Part shown: in pieces, positions 44,156 through 53,639 of the stretch | Position numbering within the stretch: the stretch's first letter is position 1 | Layout: every line of letters starts with the position of its first letter | Assembly (NCBI GenBank): GCA_017642885.1 | Contig: JAEPOM010000006.1 | Span: 100,008 to 164,007, forward strand | Source of the DNA: Henriciella sp. | GTDB lineage: Bacteria; Pseudomonadota; Alphaproteobacteria; Caulobacterales; Hyphomonadaceae | Reading direction: 5' to 3' | DNA length: 64,000 bases | The notes under the pieces: generated by a model | Told to the model about the DNA's origin: nothing | Seen by the model: only the letters and a program-made list of their open reading frames with translations | Database searches by the model: none | Translations under genes and position numbers: made by a program

Positions 44156-45436
44156 ATGACGCTCGGCCGGTTTCTATACAAAATACTGACCTACATGATG
44201 ACGCCCTTTTTGGGCGTTTTCTTTCGTCGGCGAATCAAATCCGGTAAAGAAGCCCCAGAGACGCGCAACGAACGGTTTGCGCGATCCTTGGCACCAAGAC
44301 CGGACGGAAAGCTTATTTGGCTCCATGCAGCGAGTGTGGGCGAAAGCCAGCTCCTTCTGGAACTCGTCCGACGGTTGCTACGCACTGGCAAACGCAACCT
44401 TTCGATCCTGATGACCTGTCAGACGAAAACCGGTGCCAACCTAATTTCCACCGCGTTCAACGAAGACAGTGAATTGAAACAAATTTGCTGCATTCACCAG
44501 ATGGCCCCATTCGACACACCCGGCGGCGCCAAGCGTTTTGTTCGTCACTGGTCGCCAGACCTCGCTATTTTTGCAGAAGGTGAAATCTGGCCGAACCTGT
44601 TACTAGCGCTTCGTGCGAATGGAACCCCCGCCACGCTCATCAACGCGCGCATGACCGAAAACAGCATCAAAGGCTGGATGCGTTGGCGAAAAACCGCCAA
44701 GGCGGTGTTCAATTGCTTCGACTTGCTCATTGCCGCTGATGTGCAAACTCAAACCGGTCTCGAGGCGCTGTCCGGCCAATCTGTTGAAAATCCAGGAAAC
44801 CTGAAATCGGCGCTGCCCACTCCCGCTGTCAAAGACCAACAACTGCATGACCTCACCAAAGCAATAGGTGATCGGAAAATACTCTTGGCCGCTTCGACTC
44901 ATGCCGGTGAAGAAGCCCTGGTCTTGGACGCCTATATGCGCCTGCCATCAGATACGTTCATGATCATCGCACCGCGCCACCCAGAGCGCGGCGACGAAGT
45001 CGATGCGCTTCTGTCTTGTACGAAATACGCCATCTCCAGGCGCTCTGAAGGGGACCCCGTCACTGACGCAACGAATATCCTGCTCGCCGACACAATGGGC
45101 GAGATGGGCTTGTGGTATCGGCTCGCGGATACAGTCTATCTGGGCGGGGGGCATGCGCCAGGCGTAGGCGGCCATAACCCTCTCGAAGCACTCAGACTGG
45201 AAAAGCCCATCCTGACCGGCCCCAGCCTGTTCAACTTCAAGGATCTGACAGAACGCCTAACCGGGCATCAGGGTTTCTCCATCATCGAAGACGCTGAGGG
45301 TTTGGCCGAGGGCTTTCCAGCTGCGCCCGTATCTGCTGAATTGAGTGCTATTCTGGAGGCAGATGCGATGGGTCCGATGGCGAAAACGCTCGAACTCCTT
45401 GAGCCCTTACTGCAACGGGCGGAGTTGGCAGAATGA
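44156..45436 (+). CDS. waaA: WaaA/KdtA, Kdo transferase
   Basis: WaaA adds 3-deoxy-D-manno-octulosonic acid to lipid IVA at the inner membrane. The 426-residue GT30 protein has LIWLHAASVGESQL, FAEGEIWPNLLLAL, LINARMTENSIKGW, GNLKSALPTP, HAGEEALVLDAY, and YLGGGHAPGVGGHNPLEAL. It is followed by lpxK with a four-base overlap. Confidence 0.94.
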   Translation: MTLGRFLYKILTYMMTPFLGVFFRRRIKSGKEAPETRNERFARSLAPRPDGKLIWLHAASVGESQLLLELVRRLLRTGKRNLSILMTCQTKTGANLISTAFNEDSELKQICCIHQMAPFDTPGGAKRFVRHWSPDLAIFAEGEIWPNLLLALRANGTPATLINARMTENSIKGWMRWRKTAKAVFNCFDLLIAADVQTQTGLEALSGQSVENPGNLKSALPTPAVKDQQLHDLTKAIGDRKILLAASTHAGEEALVLDAYMRLPSDTFMIIAPRHPERGDEVDALLSCTKYAISRRSEGDPVTDATNILLADTMGEMGLWYRLADTVYLGGGHAPGVGGHNPLEALRLEKPILTGPSLFNFKDLTERLTGHQGFSIIEDAEGLAEGFPAAPVSAELSAILEADAMGPMAKTLELLEPLLQRAELAE

Positions 45437-46434
45437 GAGAGCCGCGCTTCTGGGCCCGGGACGTCGATCCACGCTCTCGCGAAGCGGCGCCGCTTCTGCG
45501 CTTCCTGCTGACCCCGTTTGCCTGGATCTATGCAGAAGCCACGCATCGCAGAATCGCCAAAGCAGACCCCCTCAAAGTCCGTTCTACTGTCATCTGTGTG
45601 GGCAATTTGACCGCCGGTGGCGTCGGCAAGAGCCCGATCGTTTCCGCACTTAGAGATCATTTCAATCAAACGACGAAGCTTAGAGTCGCCACGTTGAGCC
45701 GCGGCTATAAAGGCAAGCTCAAAGGGCCTCTCAAAGTCGAACCAGCACTCCACACTGCTGAAGACGTAGGCGACGAGCCCGTGATGCTCGCCCAGTCCGG
45801 AGAAACCTGGATTGGCGTCGACAGAGCGGCAACGGGTCAGAAAATGTCCAATGACGGTGTCGACATCATCATCATGGACGACGGACATCAAAACCCAAGC
45901 CTCCACAAAGACCTGTCGCTCGTCGTGGTGGATGCATCAGCCGGGTTTGGGAACGGACACGTCATTCCTAAAGGCCCTCTGCGAGAACCGGTCCGGGAAG
46001 GACTCTCTCGCGCCGACGTAGTTGTCGTTATGGGCTATGGAACTCCACCAAACGAAATCGAACAAAGCGGTCTCCCGGTTTTCGGTGCGGTCGTGGCAGC
46101 CTCGCAGACGCCTCCTGAACAGCCTTATGTCGCATTCGCCGGCATTGGCCGACCCGAGAAATTTTTCGACACATTGAGGGCGATGGAAGTGGACGTTCGC
46201 GACGCAGTTCCTTTTCCGGATCACCACAAGTTTTCCAGCGGCGACCTCAACTATCTGAACCGACTCGCGGCAGATAATGGGGCAACCTTGATCACGACGG
46301 AAAAAGACTTAGCGCGCCTCGCTCCCGCTCAGCGCGAGGGTATCGTCGCTTTACCCGTCGAAGTAATTTTCGACCGCAGACCAGATCTCGACAAAATGCT
46401 GGCGGATGTGATCAAACCCGACGCCCATGACTAA
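45433..46434 (+). CDS. lpxK: LpxK, tetraacyldisaccharide 4'-kinase
   Basis: LpxK phosphorylates the disaccharide to form lipid IVA. The 333-residue membrane-anchored kinase has an N-terminal helix region (LLRFLLTPFAWIYAEAT), a P-loop GGVGKSPIV, LSRGYKGKLKG, VDIIIMDDGHQNPSL and FPDHHKFSSGDL. It overlaps waaA and the acyltransferase downstream by 4 and 8 bases. Confidence 0.94.
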   Translation: MREPRFWARDVDPRSREAAPLLRFLLTPFAWIYAEATHRRIAKADPLKVRSTVICVGNLTAGGVGKSPIVSALRDHFNQTTKLRVATLSRGYKGKLKGPLKVEPALHTAEDVGDEPVMLAQSGETWIGVDRAATGQKMSNDGVDIIIMDDGHQNPSLHKDLSLVVVDASAGFGNGHVIPKGPLREPVREGLSRADVVVVMGYGTPPNEIEQSGLPVFGAVVAASQTPPEQPYVAFAGIGRPEKFFDTLRAMEVDVRDAVPFPDHHKFSSGDLNYLNRLAADNGATLITTEKDLARLAPAQREGIVALPVEVIFDRRPDLDKMLADVIKPDAHD

Positions 46435-47386
46435 AGCTGCGCCGCAATACATTCGTCCCAAGGACATTGATAACCGTTCGACCTTTCAGCAGCGCATGGT
46501 GTGGCGGTTCGAAGCCTTCGCTTGGGATGTGATCTATTGGTGGCCAATGAAAGCACTCGGCGCGGACCGGGCATCCAATTTTCTCGGTTGGCTCTTCAAG
46601 ACGATCGGCCCGCTTTTCTCTCAAAACAAAACTGTGCATCGAAACCTGCAGCTGGCATTTCCAGACATGGCGCTCGCGGAACGCGAGCATATCGCCAAGC
46701 AGTCTTGGGAAAGCGTTGGTCGAACAGCAGGAGAGCTTCCGCATCTTCCCAAGATCCACCCCTATGAGGGGGATCGTGTCAAAGTAATAGGCGTTGAGCA
46801 TCTCGACGGGATTGAAAACTCCGATCGCGGAGCTGTGTTTGCGACGGGACACTTTGCGAACTGGGAAGTTATGGCAGCTGCGATTTGCTGCCGTCCGGTT
46901 GATTGCCTGATCACCTATCGTGCACTCAACAATCCTTATATCGACCGACGTCTGAATAAGGTGCGGCACGATTACGGAATTGGCGTTCTCGCACCCAAGG
47001 GAGCTGGCACGCGTGAGCTCATGCGGGCGTTGAGCGCAGGACGCGCCGTTGCCTTGATGAACGATCAGAAGTTCAATGAAGGCTTGGCGATCCCATTCTT
47101 CGGTTACAACGCTATGACGGCGCAAGGGCCATCGCGCCTGGCGCTGAAATACGATGTCCCGATTGTGCCTATCTCAACGCGCAGAACTGGCCCGGCGCGT
47201 TTTGAGGTCACGGTGCATCCGCCCTTCATTCCTGAAAAGACGGGCAACGCCGAAGCTGACCTTATCGCCTGCGTGAAACGCATCTCCGCCTTTGTTGAGC
47301 AAGAGGTTATAGAAAATCCGGGACAATGGTTCTGGCAACATCGTCGATGGCCCAAAGATGCGTGGAGAGCTGCCGGGATCACTTAA
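46427..47386 (+). CDS. Lysophospholipid/lipid A acyltransferase (LpxL/HtrB family)
   Basis: This 319-residue protein should transfer an acyl chain to lipid A or a phospholipid. It belongs to the LpxL/HtrB/MsbB family with FATGHFANWEVM (HX4E catalytic site), ALMNDQKFNEGLAIPFFG, and an N-terminal membrane segment near AFAWDVIYWW. It is the third gene of the waaA-lpxK run. Which acyl position it modifies cannot be told. Confidence 0.88.
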   Translation: MTKAAPQYIRPKDIDNRSTFQQRMVWRFEAFAWDVIYWWPMKALGADRASNFLGWLFKTIGPLFSQNKTVHRNLQLAFPDMALAEREHIAKQSWESVGRTAGELPHLPKIHPYEGDRVKVIGVEHLDGIENSDRGAVFATGHFANWEVMAAAICCRPVDCLITYRALNNPYIDRRLNKVRHDYGIGVLAPKGAGTRELMRALSAGRAVALMNDQKFNEGLAIPFFGYNAMTAQGPSRLALKYDVPIVPISTRRTGPARFEVTVHPPFIPEKTGNAEADLIACVKRISAFVEQEVIENPGQWFWQHRRWPKDAWRAAGIT

Positions 47387-47446
47387 TCGCTGTCAATTGT
47401 GTGCACGCGCCCTATTGTCTTAAGCGAACCGGCTTGGAGACACCAC

Positions 47447-47863
47447 ATGCCCCCTCTTCTCGATCTGATTGCCATCATTGCGCTAGGTTTCTGCGCCGCA
47501 CTCGGCCTCGGTGCGCTTTTTGCGCCAAAATGGGCTGCGGGCGTAGTACGATTGGTCGCAGATCCTGATCCTGAAAAGCCAGGCGGCTTTTCGGAGTTTC
47601 GCGCCACATATGGCGGCCTGCTTTTGCTGATCCATCTGACGGTGCTGATCATCCTGCTCCAGGAAGAGCTAGGCTTGCAATACAAAGTGTTTGCGCTGTT
47701 TCCTGTCGCTATGGGCTGGATCGGAGCGGGGCTTGGCCGACTGCTATCTCTGCTGCTGGATGGCAAAGAAAACCGGGAAAATGGTTTAATACCTGTGTGG
47801 ATCCCCTTGGAACTCGCGCTAGGATTTGCCATTCTGGCACCAGCCTTTGGCCTCTCATCCTGA
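47447..47863 (+). CDS. DUF4345-like integral membrane protein
   Basis: The 138-residue protein has four hydrophobic helices (LLDLIAIIALGFCAALGLGA, GLLLLIHLTVLIILL, FALFPVAMGWIGAGLG, PLELALGFAILAPAF) and the EFRATYGGL motif between helices one and two, which is typical of the DUF4345 family. Function unknown. ATG 47447 follows GGAGACACC; a frame from 47399 is not supported. A pseudouridine synthase gene follows 12 bases later. Confidence 0.72.
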   Translation: MPPLLDLIAIIALGFCAALGLGALFAPKWAAGVVRLVADPDPEKPGGFSEFRATYGGLLLLIHLTVLIILLQEELGLQYKVFALFPVAMGWIGAGLGRLLSLLLDGKENRENGLIPVWIPLELALGFAILAPAFGLSS

Positions 47864-47875
47864 TTGGAGCACCAT

Positions 47876-48763
47876 ATGACGGACCGTCGTGAGACGAACC
47901 GAAACCGTAAAAAGCGTCCCAACCGTAAGCCGACAGGCCCGGACCGGGATTGGCAGGACGGCGAACGGATCGCGAAATACCTGGCCCGAGCGGGGATAGC
48001 CTCCCGCCGCGAGGCCGAAGCCATGATCGAACGCGGCGAAGTCCGCATCAATGGCCGCAAGCTCAACACACCGGCGTTCAAGGTCACAGGCACCGAAGAC
48101 ATCCGAGTCAATGGGAAGCCCGTTAAAGCGCATGAGCAAACCCGGGTCTGGCGGTATCACAAGCCATCGGGACTAATCACGACAACTTCCGACCCTGAAG
48201 GTCGCCGGACAATTTTCGAGGAATTGCCGAAAGCACTCCCTCGAACAATTACGATTGGCCGCCTCGATCTGACGACAGAAGGTATCTTGTTGCTGACCAA
48301 TGATGGTGGGCTCGCCCGCGCAATGGAGTTGCCCAAAACCGGCTTTGTCCGTCACTATCGAGCGCGCGCGCATGGCAAGATCACTCAGACGGAACTCGAT
48401 ACACTAAAAGGCGGAATAACGCTTGATGATGGCACTCGCTACACATCCATTGAAGCCGAGCTCGAACGCGAAACCGGAACGAATAACTGGATCAATGTTC
48501 GCCTTAGCGAGGGCAAGAATCGCGAAGTGCGAAAGGCGCTCGAACATTTAGGACTTAAGGTCAATCGTCTCATTCGAACCCAGTACGGACCATTTGAACT
48601 TTCGGATCTACGACCCGGCGCCGTCGAAGAGATTTCTGGCGAGGAACTTCGAACCACGCTTTCGGAGTTCATCCCGGAACACCTGCTGCCGAAGGAAACA
48701 GAGCCAAAACGAGAGCGCCGTAGGCCTCCCGCGGGGGCACGGGTTCACGCCCGTAAGCGTTAG
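47876..48763 (+). CDS. rluB: rRNA pseudouridine synthase, RluB/RsuA type
   Basis: The enzyme isomerises uridine in rRNA. The 295-residue protein has an N-terminal S4 domain (RIAKYLARAGIASRREAEAM), the catalytic GRLDLTTEGILLLTND with the nucleophilic Asp, and the C-terminal LSEGKNREVRKALEHLGLKV typical of the RluB/RluE/RsuA group. Basic tails at both ends should bind RNA. ATG 47876 follows GGAGC. A P450 gene begins 73 bases after the stop. Confidence 0.92.
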   Translation: MTDRRETNRNRKKRPNRKPTGPDRDWQDGERIAKYLARAGIASRREAEAMIERGEVRINGRKLNTPAFKVTGTEDIRVNGKPVKAHEQTRVWRYHKPSGLITTTSDPEGRRTIFEELPKALPRTITIGRLDLTTEGILLLTNDGGLARAMELPKTGFVRHYRARAHGKITQTELDTLKGGITLDDGTRYTSIEAELERETGTNNWINVRLSEGKNREVRKALEHLGLKVNRLIRTQYGPFELSDLRPGAVEEISGEELRTTLSEFIPEHLLPKETEPKRERRRPPAGARVHARKR

Positions 48764-48836
48764 GCTAGTCTTTCCGTTATCGGACGCCGGTTCAAATTCG
48801 TCCGCGGGGGAATACGAAACGCGAAGGAGTAGTCCA

Positions 48837-50168
48837 ATGGGCTTTCAGAACGTCACCGAAACCTACCAGGAAGAAACCCCGTCCGGGCCACCGTCGAACC
48901 CGCCGATCTACGCGCTCGAACCCCCAGTATCTCTGAATGAACCGGATGTGTTTTCTAGCAATGGCGGGTACACGTTCGAAGCGTTCGACAAGATGCGACG
49001 CGAAGCGCCAATCATGTGGCATCCGGAAGAGTATGGCCGCGGGTTCTGGGCGCTGACGCAGCATGACCTCATCAAGCAGGTTGAGCTTGATACAGCGACA
49101 TACTCATCCCAGAAGGGCGGCATTCTCATGTCGTATGGGTTGCCAGAGGTGCCGCGCCATCCCCTGCTCCATTCCTCGTCGCTCAACTCGCTGATCAATC
49201 TAGATCGTCCGCATCACACGCCGCTCCGTATGGAACACATGGCCTGGTTTCGTCCTGATTATGTGGCGGAGTTGCGGAAAAAGGTCGATGTAAAAGTCAA
49301 TCAATTGCTCGATGACATGCAATCCAAAGGCCCCGTCGTCGACATGGTAGAGTCGTTTTCTGCCGAACTCCCCCTCTTCACTTTGTGCGAGATCCTGGGT
49401 GTTCCTGAAGCGGATCGACCCAAACTCGTTCACTGGATGCACTTCCTGGAAAACGCGCAGTATCAGGCGCAACAGGAAGGCCTCGGCAATGTTTCGCCGG
49501 AGCAGATCATGGAATTCATGAACGAGATCCAGGCATTGTTCGACTATGGGCGCCACCAATTGTTGGATCGTCGCAAGAACCCGCGAAATGACCTGCTCAG
49601 CGCAATCGCAAATGCCGAAATTGACGGTGAGCTTCTCTCCGATGAGTTCCTCGACGGATCCTGGCTCCTGATCGTCTTTGCAGGAAATGATACGACCCGG
49701 AATTCTCTATCGGGAACGATGAAGCTACTCACCGAGCATATGGACCAACGAGAGAAACTCATCGCCAATTCTGACCTCTTCCCGAACTTTGTGCACGAGG
49801 CGATCCGAATGGTTAGTCCCGTCACCTATATGCGCCGTACTGTGACCAAGTCCACGACATTGGGCGGTCAAGCGCTCAGCGAAGGCGACAAGGTCGTCAT
49901 GTATTATGCGGCGGCCAATCGCGACCCAGCGAAATTCGAAAACCCAAACGCCTTTGATATCGAGCGCAAGAACGCCAATGAGCATTTGGCCTTCGGGAAT
50001 GGTCCGCATGTATGTCTCGGAAAGCGTGTCGCTATCATGCAGCTGGAAACAGCCTATCAGAACATCCTGCGGCGTTTCCCGAACGTTCGCTGGACCGGAA
50101 AGAGTGCCCTCGCTCCCAGCAATTTTGTCCACGCCATATCGACGCTTGAGGTCGACTTAGGCGGTTAG
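48837..50168 (+). CDS. Cytochrome P450
   Basis: This 443-residue soluble P450 has the I-helix FAGNDTTRNSLSG (acid-Thr pair), EAIR (ExxR), MRRTVTK, and the heme-binding loop HLAFGNGPHVCLGKR with the proximal cysteine. It should hydroxylate a small hydrophobic molecule using electrons from a ferredoxin that is not nearby. The GAAGGAG site sits seven bases before ATG 48837. A longer frame overlaps rluB and is not real. The 3' end overlaps the convergent EAL gene by 12 bases. The substrate is unknown. Confidence 0.92.
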   Translation: MGFQNVTETYQEETPSGPPSNPPIYALEPPVSLNEPDVFSSNGGYTFEAFDKMRREAPIMWHPEEYGRGFWALTQHDLIKQVELDTATYSSQKGGILMSYGLPEVPRHPLLHSSSLNSLINLDRPHHTPLRMEHMAWFRPDYVAELRKKVDVKVNQLLDDMQSKGPVVDMVESFSAELPLFTLCEILGVPEADRPKLVHWMHFLENAQYQAQQEGLGNVSPEQIMEFMNEIQALFDYGRHQLLDRRKNPRNDLLSAIANAEIDGELLSDEFLDGSWLLIVFAGNDTTRNSLSGTMKLLTEHMDQREKLIANSDLFPNFVHEAIRMVSPVTYMRRTVTKSTTLGGQALSEGDKVVMYYAAANRDPAKFENPNAFDIERKNANEHLAFGNGPHVCLGKRVAIMQLETAYQNILRRFPNVRWTGKSALAPSNFVHAISTLEVDLGG

Positions 50169-51158
50169 GAACGTCTCAGCCTTGCTGACTGACATGGGAC
50201 GTCCCAGCGCGAACCCTTGAGCATGATCAAATCCAAGCGTTCGCAAGAGTGGCATGATAGCCGTGTCCTCCACGCCTTCTGCTGTTGAACTCATGCCCAG
50301 GCGCCTCGCCATCAAGGTCAAAGCTTCGAGAATCGTTTCCACACGAGGATTGTTCAATTGCTGGATCAATGATGCGTCTACTTTAAGCGCGTCTGCGGGC
50401 AAGTCTGCGAGCCACTGGAAGGACGAATGCCCAGATCCGAAATCGTCTAAAACAATACCAGCACCGGCAGCTTTCAAATCATGCAATCGATTGAGGGTCT
50501 GCTGAGTATCTCTTAACGCATCCTGCTCAGTGAGTTCGAGGCGTATCGAACCTGGAGCAAGCTTGTGCCCGCTCTGAAGCGCTGTGATCAAGTCAATCAA
50601 CTCACCGCCTTCAAGATCGAGGCTTGTAATGTTGACCTGAACGAACAGCTTGGGATTGCGCGAAACTTTACGGAACCCGACCAGCGACTCAGCGGCATGG
50701 ATCAGCATGGAAGAGGCAAGTCCCTGCGTGTCGCCGACGGCTCTCTGCGCACCCTGCTCTCCTTCCCAGCGTGCGAGCGCTTCGAATCCTTCGACACGCT
50801 GACTGCGAAGACAAACGATCGGCTGGAAGACCGGCAACAGTTCTACGACGGAGTCCTCTGGCTCCCCGGCGGTCTCTCCAACGGACAGAATAACTCCGCG
50901 CGACCAGTAATCGTCAACAGCGCCGCCTGCGAGATGCACCACACTGCCATCCGCGGTAACCAGTTCTAGCGCGACATCGCCATCGCTGGTTTCCAGACCA
51001 TTGCGTAAGCGCTGTCGGCTCAACCCATCGAGTACATTACTCAAATCATCGAGTGCCCAATCGCCAGATAGCAATCTCTCCAGGGACGGCGGCACCAGCG
51101 ACATTGTCAGGCGCTGCGTGCTCTTATTCCACTGCCATTCTCCAATTGGTACGCTCAT
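50157..51158 (-). CDS. EAL-domain protein, probable cyclic-di-GMP phosphodiesterase
   Basis: The 333-residue protein breaks down cyclic di-GMP if active. The C-terminal EAL domain (about residues 95-333) keeps the needed residues: EGFEALARW, FVQVNITSLDLEG, IRLELTEQD, VLDDFGSGHSSF, ALKVDASLI and TAEGVEDT with QGFALGRP. The N-terminal 90 residues may be a degenerate sensory (PAS-like) fold. No membrane segment is visible. The gene is two bases after thrC ends and is probably cotranscribed with it. Confidence 0.88.
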   Translation of the reverse strand: MSVPIGEWQWNKSTQRLTMSLVPPSLERLLSGDWALDDLSNVLDGLSRQRLRNGLETSDGDVALELVTADGSVVHLAGGAVDDYWSRGVILSVGETAGEPEDSVVELLPVFQPIVCLRSQRVEGFEALARWEGEQGAQRAVGDTQGLASSMLIHAAESLVGFRKVSRNPKLFVQVNITSLDLEGGELIDLITALQSGHKLAPGSIRLELTEQDALRDTQQTLNRLHDLKAAGAGIVLDDFGSGHSSFQWLADLPADALKVDASLIQQLNNPRVETILEALTLMARRLGMSSTAEGVEDTAIMPLLRTLGFDHAQGFALGRPMSVSKAETFLTA

Positions 51159-51160
51159 GC

Positions 51161-52549
51161 CTATGCCTCGGCGGTTACTTGGCCCCGAATTCGATCCTTG
51201 ATCAGCTTCAGATCGTTTTCAACACGGTCGAACACTTCGCCCCGCTCCAACAGTTTCGCGCAGCGCTTCGGAAGCGGAGCGTCATCGCCAGTCGCTTCTA
51301 AAACAGTCTCGGGGAACTTGGCGGCATGTGCGGTCGACAGAATGACAGTCGTAGCCTCTGTCGCAGGCAGCCGTCGCTCAGCCGCTGTTCCAACTGCCGT
51401 ATGGGGGCAGATCAATTCACCAGTCTGTTGCTTGAACTCGCGCATTTCCTCGAGCGTGGCTCCGTTACTAATCACAGCTGAACTAAAGCCGGTACATCCT
51501 AATGGGCCTCGAACAGAGTCAGGTAAAATTGCAGAACCAGATTGACGATACTGATCGTAAGTTCGACGGACCGTGTCCCCATCACGGCTGGAGACCTCAA
51601 AGAATAAGCGCTCAAAATTGCTCGGGACCGAGATATCCATCGCCGGGCTCGGTGTCGCCACAGCTTGCTCTCTTTGCATCATTCCGTCGCTGAGAAGCGT
51701 CGCTAGCGTCTTGTTCTCGTTAACCGCACAGACCAATTCAAATCCAGCCAGCAGGCCGCAGCGCGCCGCGACATAGCCTGCAAACGCGTCTCCCATGTTG
51801 CCGCTTGGCACAACAAAGCGGATCGGGCGTTCCGGGCCAACGGCCGCTTGCGCTGTGGCATAGTAAACGGCCTGCGCGGCAATCCGCGCCCAGTTGATCG
51901 AATTGACGCCTGACAATCTTACTTCAGATGCAAAGGCTTTATCCGCGAACATCGCCTTCACCAGAGACTGACAATCGTCAAAGTCGCCCGCCACTGCGAG
52001 ATTATGAATATTATCATCGCCTGTCGTCGTCATGAACAGTCTCTGCACTGGAGAGACACGCTCGTGCGGATGTAGAATGAAGAGATCGACGGACGAAGCG
52101 CCTGCAAACGCAGCTGCCGCAGCGCCGCCCGTATCGCCCGATGTCGCGCAAACAACGCTCATCCGCTCTCCGCGCCGCCCGAGCACCAGATCATATAGCT
52201 GCCCGATGAACTGCATAGCCACGTCTTTAAACGCGAGCGTTGGGCCGTGGTGGAGCTCCATAATAAACGTATTGGGACCGCATTGAGACAGGGGCGTTAC
52301 ACTCTGGTGCGCGAACGTGCCATACGCGCGTTCACATAAGCCGCGTACATCTTCCGCGCTGAGCGAGTCGCCTGCGAATGCGCTTAAAATCCGCGTGGCG
52401 ACATCGACATAGGATTCGTTTGGCTTAGCGGGTTCAATCTGCGGCCAAGCCTCAGGGACGTATAGCCCACCATCCGGAGCCAGGCCGGTCAGACAGGCAT
52501 CCACAAAACTCACCGGTTCGGCTTGGCCCCGAGTGGAAACATATTTCAT
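51161..52549 (-). CDS. thrC: ThrC, threonine synthase
   Basis: ThrC converts O-phosphohomoserine to threonine using PLP. The 462-residue enzyme has the start MKYVSTRG, the PLP lysine in GPTLAFKDVAMQ, SGDTGGAAAAAF, LHPHERVSPVQRLFMTT and the NMGDAFAGYVAA block. It lies 16 bases after the SURF1 gene and two before the EAL gene, placing amino acid synthesis in the oxidase cluster's transcript. Confidence 0.94.
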   Translation of the reverse strand: MKYVSTRGQAEPVSFVDACLTGLAPDGGLYVPEAWPQIEPAKPNESYVDVATRILSAFAGDSLSAEDVRGLCERAYGTFAHQSVTPLSQCGPNTFIMELHHGPTLAFKDVAMQFIGQLYDLVLGRRGERMSVVCATSGDTGGAAAAAFAGASSVDLFILHPHERVSPVQRLFMTTTGDDNIHNLAVAGDFDDCQSLVKAMFADKAFASEVRLSGVNSINWARIAAQAVYYATAQAAVGPERPIRFVVPSGNMGDAFAGYVAARCGLLAGFELVCAVNENKTLATLLSDGMMQREQAVATPSPAMDISVPSNFERLFFEVSSRDGDTVRRTYDQYRQSGSAILPDSVRGPLGCTGFSSAVISNGATLEEMREFKQQTGELICPHTAVGTAAERRLPATEATTVILSTAHAAKFPETVLEATGDDAPLPKRCAKLLERGEVFDRVENDLKLIKDRIRGQVTAEA

Positions 52550-52565
52550 GACGAATGGCCTTATC

Positions 52566-53258
52566 TTAGAACTTTAGACGTCCGCGCGCGCGATGCAGCG
52601 CCACATACACCCCTATCAGCCCCAGTGCCATCCCCCACCAAGTTAATGCGTAGCCAAAATGACGTTCTGGCGGTAGCGGATCAATCGGCTCTGAGAACGC
52701 ATAAGGATTAGGGGTCAGTCTAGATTGGCTGAGGTCGGCGGCATTCCTGACAGTCATAATGATGGGCTCTGCAACGCGCGGGACATTTTCAAGCGCTAAA
52801 CGGTTCCACATTTTTTCCGGCGCCAGCGTGTACCATTGATCCTGTTCCGGATTGTCTTGAGCGTTAAATGAACTCTTGTTGCGTTCTCTCACCGCAAGAA
52901 TGCCGTCAAATGCGATTGTCGGGGGCAGCTTCGCTATCAACGCGTCAACCGGCATAGCACCGCCCGTCGCTTCAACCATCACAAGCACCGGTTCATCCGT
53001 TGCTACAACCCGCCCGGGTGCGTAACGACGCCAAATTGGTTCACTGTCGGCAAAACCATACACTTGCTGAATATTACCCGGATGACTGAGATCGATATCG
53101 ATCTCCAGCGACATAACGACTGCTGCCACATCTGCCTCTGGCGGAGGTCGATCGACTTTGTCGCTATAGCGCTGATACTGCCATGACCCGAGCATATAGA
53201 GGATCACTAAACTGATCAGGCTGAGCCCTGTCAGGACGGGCATGGGACGAAAGGTCAT
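52566..53258 (-). CDS. SURF1 family cytochrome oxidase assembly protein
   Basis: SURF1 helps insert heme a into subunit I of aa3 oxidase. The 230-residue protein has two membrane helices, one near each end (VLTGLSLISLVILYMLGSWQYQRY, and YALTWWGMALGLIGVYVALH), with a periplasmic domain between them, and ends in the basic tail HRARGRLKF. ATG 53258 overlaps the DUF983 stop (ATGA). Confidence 0.88.
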   Translation of the reverse strand: MTFRPMPVLTGLSLISLVILYMLGSWQYQRYSDKVDRPPPEADVAAVVMSLEIDIDLSHPGNIQQVYGFADSEPIWRRYAPGRVVATDEPVLVMVEATGGAMPVDALIAKLPPTIAFDGILAVRERNKSSFNAQDNPEQDQWYTLAPEKMWNRLALENVPRVAEPIIMTVRNAADLSQSRLTPNPYAFSEPIDPLPPERHFGYALTWWGMALGLIGVYVALHRARGRLKF

Positions 53259-53635
53259 TTCCCGTGGGTCCCGGTCGATTCCCATTGCGCCTCTTCTGCG
53301 TGATTCTTCCATTGAAGCGCAAACAAAAGTGATTTGAACGGCCGGAGAAGCCAGACGCTCATAAGAACGATGACGGGTGTCCAGATCAGAATATGCACCC
53401 AGACCGCTGGATCGAATATTATTTGAACGAGCAAAACCGGCGGTGTGACGAGTATGCCAACCAAAAACATCACAAAGAATGCGGGGCCGTCACCTGAGTC
53501 TGCTTTGCTGAAATCAGCGCCGCAGGCAGAGCAGCTCGGTGCAAATCCCAGATAGGACTTGAAGACAGGCCCTTCCCCGCATTTGGGGCAGCGGCAGCCG
53601 AGGCCTGCCGATATCGGCGAGACCTCGCGAGGCAT
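53255..53635 (-). CDS. DUF983 membrane protein
   Basis: The 126-residue protein starts with a zinc-ribbon-like region (CRCPKCGEG, then CSACGADFSKADSGDGPAFFV) and has two membrane helices. DUF983 genes sit next to coxC and SURF1 in many alphaproteobacteria, so a role in oxidase assembly is likely but unproven. The start at 53635 lies four bases after coxC. Confidence 0.88.
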   Translation of the reverse strand: MPREVSPISAGLGCRCPKCGEGPVFKSYLGFAPSCSACGADFSKADSGDGPAFFVMFLVGILVTPPVLLVQIIFDPAVWVHILIWTPVIVLMSVWLLRPFKSLLFALQWKNHAEEAQWESTGTHGK

Positions 53636-53639
53636 CGCC